Origin: JAJZMF01 sp035702845
GTDB taxonomy: Bacteria > Actinomycetota > Acidimicrobiia > Acidimicrobiales > Palsa-688
Length of the DNA: 5,201 nt
NCBI GenBank assembly: GCA_035702845.1
Contig: DASSZK010000270.1
Coordinates: forward strand, 1-5,201
Direction: 5' to 3'
In this document: positions 1 to 5,144 of the stretch, in pieces
How the letters are laid out: every line of letters begins with the position of its first letter
Numbering within the stretch: position 1 is the first letter of the stretch
Translations under genes and position numbers: made by a program
Notes under the pieces: generated by a model
Told to the model about the DNA's origin: nothing
The model's database searches: none
Seen by the model: the letters and a program-made list of their open reading frames with translations, nothing else

Positions 1-1320
1 GCACAGGTCCGGGCCATAGCCGAGATCGAGGCCGATATGGCGCGCCCGGTACCCATGCACCGCTTGTTGCAGGGTGACGTCGGCGCGGGAAAGACGTTGG
101 TAGCGCTCTGGGCGTTGCTGACAGCCGTGGCGGGTGGGTACCAAGGGGCCCTCATGGCTCCGACCGAGGTGCTTGCCGAGCAGCACCACCTGTCCCTGAG
201 CTCGATGTTGGAAGGGCTCGAAGTGCCCGACGGCGGCTCGCTTTTCGGCGCCCGGCAAGTGCGCACCGGCCTGCTTACCAACCGCACGACAGGAGCTGAG
301 CGCGCGAGGTTGTTAAGCGCTTTGTCAGACGGTGAGGTGGATATTCTCGTCGGCACTCACGCTTTGCTGACAGAGTCGGTGCGCTTCCACCGGCTCGGAC
401 TGGTGGTGATCGACGAGCAACACCGCTTTGGGGTCGAGCAAAGAGCGGCTCTCAGGGAAAAGAACGAGGAGGCGGTACCCGACGTCTTGGTGATGACGGC
501 GACCCCGATCCCGCGTACGGCCGCCATGACCGTCTACGGCGACCTGGATACAACCGTGCTCGACGAGCTGCCTCCGGGGCGTACCCCCATAACGACGTCG
601 TGGGCACGAGGGCCCCTCGAGGCTGAGGAGGCGTGGGAGAGGGTACGCCAGCAAGTCGCCGAGGGGCGCCAAGCGTACGTTGTGTGCCCCTTGGTCGAAG
701 AGTCCGACCGAGCAAATGCCGTGTCGGCGAGCGAGGAAAGAGAGCGCCTCGCAAACGGGCCGTTGTCCGGGATGAGCGTGGGTTTGCTCCATGGGCAGTT
801 GCCCGCGAAGCAAAAAGAAGAAGTCATGTCCGCTTTCCGAGCAGGTGACGTCCAGGTGTTGGTGGCCACCACCGTCATCGAAGTCGGAGTGGACGTACCG
901 AACGCGACCGTTATGGTCATCGAGGATGCAGACCGCTTCGGGATCGCTCAGTTGCACCAATTGCGTGGCCGAGTAGGCCGGGGAGCCTCCCGCAGCTGGT
1001 GCTATCTGTTGGCTGAGCCGAGCACAAAAGAAGGCGAAGAGCGGCTAGGTGCCCTCGAACGCACCACGGACGGGTTCGCCTTGGCGGAAGTGGACCTCGA
1101 CCTGCGGGGTGAGGGCACCATTCTCGGGGCCAGGCAAAAAGGCGTCAATGACCTGAAGCTCGCCTCGTTGCGCCGTCACCGTAAGACGGTCGCCCTTGCT
1201 CGGGAGGTCGCCTTCCGGATCGTAGGCTCGGACCCGGAGCTGAGCTCCTACCCTGGTTTGGCGCGCGAACTGAGGGCGTTGGTGGACGACGAGGACCGTG
1301 AGTACCTTTTCAGGAACTGA
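1..1320 (+). CDS. recG: ATP-dependent DNA helicase RecG, C-terminal part (5' end outside window)
   Basis: RecG is a superfamily 2 helicase that remodels stalled replication forks and branch-migrates Holliday junctions. The frame is open from base 1, and 439 residues are visible. They start in the Q-rich segment just before Walker A, so the N-terminal wedge domain that grips branched DNA lies upstream. Helicase motifs appear in order: Walker A GDVGAGKT (visible residues 25-32), DEQH box (138-141), TATPIPRT (166-173), TTVIEVGVDVP (290-300) and the arginine-finger motif QLRGRVGRG (320-328). The RecG-specific tail follows: GFALAEVDLDLRGEG (358-372) and LGARQKG (375-381), matching the C-terminal TRG-type translocation region. 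The DEQH box plus this tail separates it from Mfd and PriA. The Met at base 37 is internal, because conserved sequence continues upstream of it. The stop is 3 nt before rsmD, a conserved bacterial pairing. No frameshift or missing motif is visible. Confidence 0.97.
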   Translation, partial: AQVRAIAEIEADMARPVPMHRLLQGDVGAGKTLVALWALLTAVAGGYQGALMAPTEVLAEQHHLSLSSMLEGLEVPDGGSLFGARQVRTGLLTNRTTGAERARLLSALSDGEVDILVGTHALLTESVRFHRLGLVVIDEQHRFGVEQRAALREKNEEAVPDVLVMTATPIPRTAAMTVYGDLDTTVLDELPPGRTPITTSWARGPLEAEEAWERVRQQVAEGRQAYVVCPLVEESDRANAVSASEERERLANGPLSGMSVGLLHGQLPAKQKEEVMSAFRAGDVQVLVATTVIEVGVDVPNATVMVIEDADRFGIAQLHQLRGRVGRGASRSWCYLLAEPSTKEGEERLGALERTTDGFALAEVDLDLRGEGTILGARQKGVNDLKLASLRRHRKTVALAREVAFRIVGSDPELSSYPGLARELRALVDDEDREYLFRN

Positions 1321-1323
1321 TCA

Positions 1324-2124
1324 ATGAGGGTTATTTCCGGCAAGCATGGGGGCCGCCGGTTAGAAGCGCCGCCCGGGTACTCCACCCGCCCTACGAGCGA
1401 CCGGGTTCGTGAGGCGATGTTCTCCATGGTCGAGAGCCGGCTTCACGGCCAAGCTGGCCCACACGGCTCCGTTGGCCCAGACGGCTCCGTTGGCCCAGAC
1501 GGCTCCGGGGGTGCCGAAGGCTTCGAGCACTTGGAGGTCTGGGATCTATTTGCCGGCAGCGGCGCGCTCGGGATCGAGGCGCTCTCGCGCGGGGCAGCGC
1601 ACGCCACTTTCGTCGACCAGGCACCGGCGGCGTGCTCGGTGGTGAGGGCCAATCTGGCGAAGCTCGGCTATACCCAGGAGCAGGCGACAGTTGTCCGGGC
1701 CGAAGCGCTGGCCTGGGCGCACGGCTTCGACGCGTCCCCGCTCGGGGACCGCGGCGCCCCCAACCCCGCCCGCTACGAAAAGCCGGGCGCGCGCCGTGCT
1801 CCCGGGCTCGTGCTCGCCGACCCGCCGTACGCCTGGACGTCTTGGGCCGCCCTCTTCGATGCTCTCAAAGCGTTTGCGCCCCTCGTGCTGGCAGAGACCG
1901 GCTCAGCTCTTGAACCGCCCGAGGGATGGGAAGTGCTCAAGGTCAAACGATATGGAACTACCCTCGTTACCTTGACCAGACCTACGAGTGAGAGCCGGGT
2001 CACCGCGCTCGCGGCCCAAGCCGGAGCAGGCGAGCCAGCCTCCAAAGACATGCGCAGGGCCGGAGACGTGCCCAGTGATGCGCCAGACGTGCCCCGCGAT
2101 GGTGCGGGGTCGGCGCAGATATGA
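1324..2124 (+). CDS. rsmD: 16S rRNA (guanine-N2)-methyltransferase RsmD
   Basis: RsmD transfers methyl from S-adenosylmethionine to the N2 of a guanine in 16S rRNA (G966 in E. coli) during 30S assembly. The N-terminus MRVISGKHGGRRLEAPPG, then RPTSDRVREAMFSM (residues 22-35), is the family signature. The SAM-binding loop is WDLFAGSGALGIEALSRG (73-90), and the catalytic DPPY motif of N2/N6 methyltransferases is at 166-169. The start ATG lies 3 nt after the recG stop, with AGGAA at 1312-1316 as a well-spaced ribosome binding site inside recG. At 266 aa it is clearly longer than the usual roughly 180-200 aa. The excess sits in three places: a Gly/Pro/Asp/Ser repeat at residues 45-62 between the N-terminal helix and the Rossmann fold, a loop before DPPY (around 134-158), and a low-complexity tail of about 45 residues after residue 220. 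The end overlaps coaD by 4 nt (ATGA). Confidence 0.95.
   Translation: MRVISGKHGGRRLEAPPGYSTRPTSDRVREAMFSMVESRLHGQAGPHGSVGPDGSVGPDGSGGAEGFEHLEVWDLFAGSGALGIEALSRGAAHATFVDQAPAACSVVRANLAKLGYTQEQATVVRAEALAWAHGFDASPLGDRGAPNPARYEKPGARRAPGLVLADPPYAWTSWAALFDALKAFAPLVLAETGSALEPPEGWEVLKVKRYGTTLVTLTRPTSESRVTALAAQAGAGEPASKDMRRAGDVPSDAPDVPRDGAGSAQI
1456..1509 (+). repeat. 18-bp in-frame tandem repeat (3 copies) within rsmD
   Basis: Three head-to-tail copies of the unit GGCCCAGACGGCTCCGTT are present. The first has CAC in place of GAC, and the third ends GGG in place of GTT. Because 18 is a multiple of three, each copy adds one Gly-Pro-(Asp/His)-Gly-Ser-(Val/Gly) hexapeptide (residues 45-62 of RsmD) and the frame is kept. 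The near-identity of the copies at nucleotide level, including wobble positions, points to recent slippage or duplication rather than selected protein structure. Confidence 0.93.
2065..2106 (+). repeat. Degenerate 21-bp direct duplication in the rsmD tail
   Basis: Two adjacent 21-nt units both begin GACGTGCCC and share GATG, GATGG-like text in the second half (starts at 2065 and 2086). They encode related heptads of the type D-V-P-(S/R)-D in the non-conserved C-terminal tail of RsmD. The match is imperfect, so this would be an older duplication than the one at 1456. It could also be biased low-complexity sequence. Confidence 0.5.
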
Positions 2125-2612
2125 GGACTGCGCTCTTCCCGGGGTCGTTCGACCCGTTCCACAATGGGCACCTGGAAGTGGTGGAAACGGCGAGCCGCCT
2201 TTTCGAACGCATCCTCATCGCTCCCGTGCGCAACCCGCAAAAGGCACCCGCCCTTTTTTCCATGGAGGAGCGCCGCGCCGTGATCGCCGCGTCCGTGGAG
2301 CACCTCTCCAATGTCGAAGTGACGCGCCATGAGGGCGCCGTTCTCGTCGTGGACCTGGCACACGAAGTGGGTGCCGATGTGATCGTTAAAGGTTTGCGAG
2401 TGGCTTCCGACGCCGAGTCGGAGCTGCAGCAGGCGCAGATGAACAAGGCGGTTTCGGGGCTGGAGACGGTATTCGTGCCCTGCTGGTCGGGCTACTCGTT
2501 CATAGCCTCCAAGTGGCTGCGCGACTTCATGAACTACGGCGGGGCGGACCGGATCGGCTCGATGGTGCCGGCGCCTGTGCTGGCCCTTGTAAAGGAGAAG
2601 TTGGCCTCGTGA
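2121..2612 (+). CDS. coaD: Phosphopantetheine adenylyltransferase CoaD (PPAT)
   Basis: CoaD catalyses ATP + 4'-phosphopantetheine = dephospho-CoA + PPi, the penultimate step of coenzyme A synthesis in the cytosol. It is 163 aa, normal for the family. The nucleotidyltransferase motif PGSFDPFHNGH (residues 7-17, with HxGH at 14-17) opens the protein. NPQK (38-41) carries the expected lysine, IVKGLR (88-93) is the conserved basic loop, and ELQQAQMN (101-108) and YSF (125-127) align with the family. Two normally conserved spots differ. The usual D-F-x-Y-E-L is D-A-E-S-E-L (97-102), so the aromatic position is Ser100. The usual S-S-S-(L/V)-x-K-E is A-S-K-W-L-R-D (129-135). The core motifs are intact, so an active enzyme is likely and the differences may be lineage-typical. 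The start ATG overlaps the rsmD stop (ATGA) and has no strong ribosome binding site, which fits translational coupling. Confidence 0.95.
   Translation: MRTALFPGSFDPFHNGHLEVVETASRLFERILIAPVRNPQKAPALFSMEERRAVIAASVEHLSNVEVTRHEGAVLVVDLAHEVGADVIVKGLRVASDAESELQQAQMNKAVSGLETVFVPCWSGYSFIASKWLRDFMNYGGADRIGSMVPAPVLALVKEKLAS
2592..2597 (+). promoter_or_regulatory. Shine-Dalgarno site for the GTG start at 2609
   Basis: AAGGAG lies inside the 3' end of coaD, 11 nt before the GTG at 2609. It supports that GTG, which overlaps the coaD stop as GTGA, over the upstream in-frame ATG at 2513 that would sit deep inside coaD. Confidence 0.7.
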
Positions 2613-3229
2613 GCGACGTCCCCCCGGTGCCTGCGGTCACCGAGACAGAGGCGCTCCTTCAGCGGGTTTCGGCGATGATCTCCAGCGCCCGGGCCCTCCC
2701 GCTGTCGTCTTCAGTGAAGCTCGACAACAAAGACGAGCTACTCGAGCTGTTGAGAGAGGCGATCGACAGGCTGCCCGAGGAGCTGCGCCAGGCCCGCTGG
2801 ATGCTAAAAGAGCGTCAGGACTACCTCGAGAGCACGCGCAGGCAGGCGGAGGATCTCGTGGCTGCCGCACGCTCTGAAGCGCAACGTCTTGTCCAGCGCA
2901 CCGAGATCGTCAAAGACGCTCAGGTCCAGGCTCGGCGCCTTGTAGACGCCGCTCGTGACGAGGCTCGCCGGTTGCGCCTGGAGGCCGAGGATTACGCCGA
3001 CCAAAAGCTCGCGCAGTTCGAGATCGTCCTGGAGCGCACGCTGCGCACCGTCGCGTCCGGGCGCCAGAAGCTGGCAGGCCCCGCGCTGTCCGGACGCGAT
3101 GAGCCAGTCGAAGGGGCGAGCCAGGGCCGCCCCGACCTGTTCGCCGGCGACTCCGGCTCCGTCCCTGGCCAGGCGGGCCAAGCCGGACGGACCAGCGAGA
3201 TCTTGTTCGACCAGGACGCCTCCGAGTAG
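2609..3229 (+). CDS. Coiled-coil DivIVA-family-like protein, probable SepIVA homologue
   Basis: The protein is 206 aa with no signal peptide or membrane segment. Residues 14-62 form a conserved-looking head (A-R-x-L-P-L-S-S-S at 27-35, then ELLELL and LPEEL). A long charged, Ala/Arg/Glu-rich helix at about 57-155 follows, with heptad character and repeated blocks such as EAQRLV, QARRLV and EARRLR. Residues 156-206 are Gly/Ser/Pro-rich and probably disordered, ending in a short acidic segment. Such proteins are often annotated as cell division initiation protein or F0 subunit b-like. The head layout and the position directly before DUF177 match what I recall of mycobacterial SepIVA (Rv2927c/MSMEG_2416), a DivIVA-related septum and envelope factor. 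The role here is therefore inferred: a cytoplasmic scaffold at division or growth sites. Start chosen: GTG overlapping the coaD stop, with AAGGAG upstream. The alternative ATG at 2513 would overlap coaD by about 100 nt in another frame. Confidence 0.82.
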   Translation: MSDVPPVPAVTETEALLQRVSAMISSARALPLSSSVKLDNKDELLELLREAIDRLPEELRQARWMLKERQDYLESTRRQAEDLVAAARSEAQRLVQRTEIVKDAQVQARRLVDAARDEARRLRLEAEDYADQKLAQFEIVLERTLRTVASGRQKLAGPALSGRDEPVEGASQGRPDLFAGDSGSVPGQAGQAGRTSEILFDQDASE

Positions 3230-3251
3230 CCGGTGCCGCCAGGGGGCCCAA

Positions 3252-3286
3252 AATGGTCCGCCAGAATGGTCGGCCAGAATGGTCAG
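3252..3286 (+). repeat. 13-bp tandem repeat carrying an ATG in each frame, upstream of the DUF177 gene
   Basis: Units AATGGTCCGCCAG (3252-3264) and AATGGTCGGCCAG (3265-3277) are followed by a partial third copy, AATGGTCAG (3278-3286). Since 13 is not a multiple of three, the ATGs at 3253, 3266 and 3279 fall in three different reading frames, and only the one at 3279 is in the DUF177 frame. The G-rich, Shine-Dalgarno-like AGGGGG at 3241-3246 is well spaced for the first ATG, not the third. Confidence 0.9.
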
Positions 3287-3293
3287 AGTGGCA

Positions 3294-3818
3294 ATGGACC
3301 CGTTCGACGTTGCGCTCGGTGACCTACGCGAGCGCCGAGGTGAGCGCCAGGTGGTGCGCCGTGGGCCGATCAAGGAGGCCCTCGTCGCCGATGTCGACAG
3401 CAGGGTGCCGGCAGGTGCCGAGGCCGCAGCCGATGTAGAGGTGCAGGCCTTTCAGGGCGGTGTGGCCGTAGTCGGTACGGTCAGCTCGGTCTGGGAGGGG
3501 GAGTGCCGGCGCTGCCTGCGGCCCGTTTCCGGGCCGTTGCAGGCACAGGTGCGTGAGATGTTCCGCCGAAGTGGGGGAGAAGAAGAAGGCACTTACCCCA
3601 TGACAGAAGACCACCTCAACCTGCGTGAGATGGTGCTCGATTCGCTGTTCTCGGCCCTGCCGGTGCTGCCTTTGTGCAGAGAGGACTGCGCGGGCATCTG
3701 TTCGGAATGCGGCGCGGACCTCAATACGGTGACCTGTGGCTGTGCCACCGCCAAGGTCGACCCCAGGTGGTCGGCGCTCGACGCCCTTGCCCGGGAGCGT
3801 CCCGAGACCCCCGAGTGA
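3294..3818 (+). CDS. YceD family protein (DUF177), cysteine-rich, probable 23S rRNA/ribosome accumulation factor
   Basis: YceD/DUF177 proteins are widely encoded next to rpmF; in E. coli and plants they are linked to 23S rRNA accumulation, and their biochemistry is not settled. This copy is 174 aa, normal length. Conserved features are GECRRCLRPV (Cys71 and Cys74), an acidic middle (EEEGTYPMTEDHLNL) and the C-terminal signature LCREDCAGICSECGADLN with Cys128, 132, 136 and 139, then Cys148 and Cys150 and DPRWSALDAL. The cysteine pairs suggest metal binding, as in most actinobacterial members. Start choice is uncertain. ATG 3294 gives MDPFDVALGDL, like typical family starts. ATG 3279 adds five residues encoded by the 13-bp repeat. 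GTG 3288 is also in frame. None has a strong ribosome binding site. An open frame continues upstream to 2955 but overlaps the previous gene and has no family resemblance. Confidence 0.9.
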   Translation: MDPFDVALGDLRERRGERQVVRRGPIKEALVADVDSRVPAGAEAAADVEVQAFQGGVAVVGTVSSVWEGECRRCLRPVSGPLQAQVREMFRRSGGEEEGTYPMTEDHLNLREMVLDSLFSALPVLPLCREDCAGICSECGADLNTVTCGCATAKVDPRWSALDALARERPETPE

Positions 3819-3844
3819 AGCCCCCGAGGCCGACCGTGTAAGAT
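3815..3844 (+). promoter_or_regulatory. Candidate promoter for a leaderless or near-leaderless rpmF transcript
   Basis: TAAGAT at 3839-3844 fits the actinobacterial -10 pattern TAnnnT. It ends 9 nt before the rpmF GTG, so transcription would start at or within about three bases of the start codon. An 18-nt spacer upstream is GTGAAG (3815-3820), sharing three positions with TTGACA and overlapping the DUF177 stop. The absence of any Shine-Dalgarno before rpmF is in keeping with leaderless initiation. One hexamer can occur by chance, so this is tentative. Confidence 0.35.
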
Positions 3845-3853
3845 CTGTTCTTC

Positions 3854-4033
3854 GTGGCCGTCCCCAAGAAGAAAACCTCCAAGTCAAAGTCGCGCAGCCG
3901 CCGCGCAAGCGCCTGGAAGCTGTCGTTGCCGGCTCGCAGTGTTTGCCCGCAATGCCGCCAGGCGAAGGTGCCCCACACGGTGTGCACCAACTGCGGTTGG
4001 TACAAGGGCCGCCAGGCCGTCCAAGTCGACTGA
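3854..4033 (+). CDS. rpmF: 50S ribosomal protein L32 (bL32), zinc-binding form
   Basis: bL32 is a small basic protein of the large ribosomal subunit, near the base of the exit-tunnel side. The 59-residue product begins (M)AVPKKKTSKSKSRSRRA, the family hallmark, followed by AWKL and a zinc ribbon with two CxxC pairs (Cys31/Cys34 and Cys44/Cys47), then NCGWYKGRQAV. Length is typical. Having all four cysteines makes it the zinc-dependent (C+) paralogue type; I see no Zur-like operator. The start is GTG at 3854, forced by the conserved AVPKKK. There is no recognisable ribosome binding site in the preceding 35-nt gap after the DUF177 gene, so initiation may be leaderless or coupled. The DUF177-rpmF pairing is conserved across bacteria. 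The gene is short and GTG-started, and it lies inside a false upstream extension of the plsX frame, so it is easy to miss. Confidence 0.96.
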   Translation: MAVPKKKTSKSKSRSRRASAWKLSLPARSVCPQCRQAKVPHTVCTNCGWYKGRQAVQVD

Positions 4034-4041
4034 CCTCGGAC

Positions 4042-5133
4042 GTGCCGCGCACGAGCCCTGCGTCCGGGCTCCCGGTAGCCGTCGACGCCATGGGGGGCGA
4101 CCGCGCCCCGGACGAGATCGTGGCCGGTGCATGCCAGGCCTACGCGGAGCACGGCCTACCCGTCCTGCTTATCGGTGACCCCGATGCTGTAGACACAGCC
4201 AAGTTGCCGGACGGCGTCAGCTTCCAGCCGGCGAGCGAGATCATCGAGATGGACGAGGACCCCGGCCGGGCCGTGCGGGTCAAGCGGGACTCCTCGCTTG
4301 TGCGTTGCGCCGAGGCCGTGCACGAAGGCCGGGCCTGCGCCATGGTCAGCGCCGGCAATACGGGAGCGGCGATGGCCTCTGCGCTCCTGCGCATGGGGCG
4401 CCTCAAGGGTGTCCAACGTCCCGCTATAGCCACCGTGATCCCGGTCCCGGGTTCCACCCCGACAGTCCTCTTGGACTCCGGTGCCAACGTTGACTGCACG
4501 CCCCAAATGCTCGTCCAGTTCGCACAGATGGGCCAGGCACTGGCCACTGAGCGCTTCGGGATAGCTGAGCCCCGGGTGGGCCTGCTGTCAATCGGCGAGG
4601 AGGCTGCCAAAGGCAATGCTCTGGTAAAAGAAGCTCATTCCCTGCTCGCCTCCGGCGCCGGCGGGGCAGAGGTCCGGTTTATCGGCAACGTCGAGGGCCG
4701 GGACGTAATGAGCGATCGGGTCGACGTCGTGGTTACTGACGGGTTCACCGGCAACGTCGTGCTCAAGACTCTGGAAGGCGCGGTCAAGGCTGTGGTCAAC
4801 GGGGTCCTCGCCGCCCTGACCAGCTCGGATGAGGTCAAGGTGGCCGCCAAGACCGTGTTACCGGCGCTCTCGCCCCTGGCAGGGGAGCTCGACCCCGACA
4901 CTTACGGCGGCGCTGTCCTATTGGGTGTCGACGGGGTTTGCGTGATCAGCCATGGTTCGTCGGGGGCCCGGGCCATTGTCAATGCCATCAAGGTGGCCAG
5001 CCACGCTGTGCAGGACACGCTGGTCGAGAGGGTCGAGAAAGCCATCGCCGCCGGAGAGGCGCCCCCGCAGCCGACATCCAGCCAGGCCACATCCAGCCAG
5101 GCCACATCCAGCCAGGCCAGTCGTGGATGGTAG
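4042..5133 (+). CDS. plsX: Phosphate acyltransferase PlsX (acyl-ACP:phosphate acyltransferase)
   Basis: PlsX converts acyl-ACP and phosphate to acyl-phosphate, the acyl donor for PlsY in the first step of phospholipid synthesis. It is a soluble, membrane-associated enzyme. From the GTG at 4042 the product is 363 aa, slightly longer than the usual 330-350. Family motifs are VAVDAMGGDRAPDEI (residues 12-26), SAGNTGA (103-109), LLDSGANVDC (143-152), LLSIGEEAAKGN (181-192), FIGNVEGRD (213-221) and VTDGFTGNVVLKT (231-243). The C-terminus is extended by a Gln/Ala/Thr/Ser tandem repeat (343-357 plus remnant) that lies outside the catalytic fold. The start is chosen as the only GTG/ATG between the rpmF stop, 8 nt upstream, and the conserved VDAMGGD; its ribosome binding site is weak. 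The frame is also open far upstream through rpmF, but that translation is not PlsX-like. Position after rpmF is the common rpmF-plsX arrangement. Confidence 0.95.
   Translation: MPRTSPASGLPVAVDAMGGDRAPDEIVAGACQAYAEHGLPVLLIGDPDAVDTAKLPDGVSFQPASEIIEMDEDPGRAVRVKRDSSLVRCAEAVHEGRACAMVSAGNTGAAMASALLRMGRLKGVQRPAIATVIPVPGSTPTVLLDSGANVDCTPQMLVQFAQMGQALATERFGIAEPRVGLLSIGEEAAKGNALVKEAHSLLASGAGGAEVRFIGNVEGRDVMSDRVDVVVTDGFTGNVVLKTLEGAVKAVVNGVLAALTSSDEVKVAAKTVLPALSPLAGELDPDTYGGAVLLGVDGVCVISHGSSGARAIVNAIKVASHAVQDTLVERVEKAIAAGEAPPQPTSSQATSSQATSSQASRGW
5068..5119 (+). repeat. 15-bp in-frame tandem repeat (3 copies plus remnant) at the plsX 3' end
   Basis: The unit CAGGCCACATCCAGC occurs perfectly at 5083-5097 and 5098-5112. 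An imperfect copy precedes it at 5068-5082 and a truncated one follows at 5113-5119. Each copy encodes Gln-(Ala/Pro)-Thr-Ser-Ser. The array runs to within 12 nt of the stop codon, so copy-number change would alter only the length of the PlsX tail. Confidence 0.95.
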
Positions 5134-5136
5134 GTT

Positions 5137-5141
5137 AGGGG
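5137..5141 (+). promoter_or_regulatory. Possible ribosome binding site for the start at 5145
   Basis: AGGGG lies in the 11-nt gap after the plsX stop. Its spacing to the ATG at 5145 is short (3 nt), so the site is plausible but not strong. It is the only purine-rich candidate for this start. Confidence 0.4.
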
Positions 5142-5144
5142 CCC

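Noticed and set aside
37..1320. ATG at 37 as the start of a complete short helicase
   Set aside because: Conserved RecG sequence continues upstream of it to base 1 in the same frame, so the gene is cut by the window edge rather than short.
2239..2259. AAAAGG...CCTTTT followed by T residues, resembling a weak intrinsic terminator inside coaD
   Set aside because: The stem is only about six mostly A-T pairs and lies within conserved CoaD coding sequence in a continuous operon.
3230..3251. GGGGGCCC palindrome before the 13-bp repeat as an operator or terminator
   Set aside because: It is only a GGGCCC hexamer core with no stem extension or T-tract, and is expected by chance at this base composition.
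2955..3293. ATG at 2955 as the DUF177 start
   Set aside because: It would overlap the coiled-coil gene in another frame by about 275 nt and encodes Arg/Ser/Pro-rich shadow sequence without family similarity.
3324..4091. Long open frame on the minus strand opposite the DUF177 gene, rpmF and the plsX start (255 codons); similar antisense frames at 325-960 and 1773-2363
   Set aside because: These are typical of GC-rich coding DNA, show no recognisable domain or ribosome binding site, and lie wholly opposite well-supported genes.
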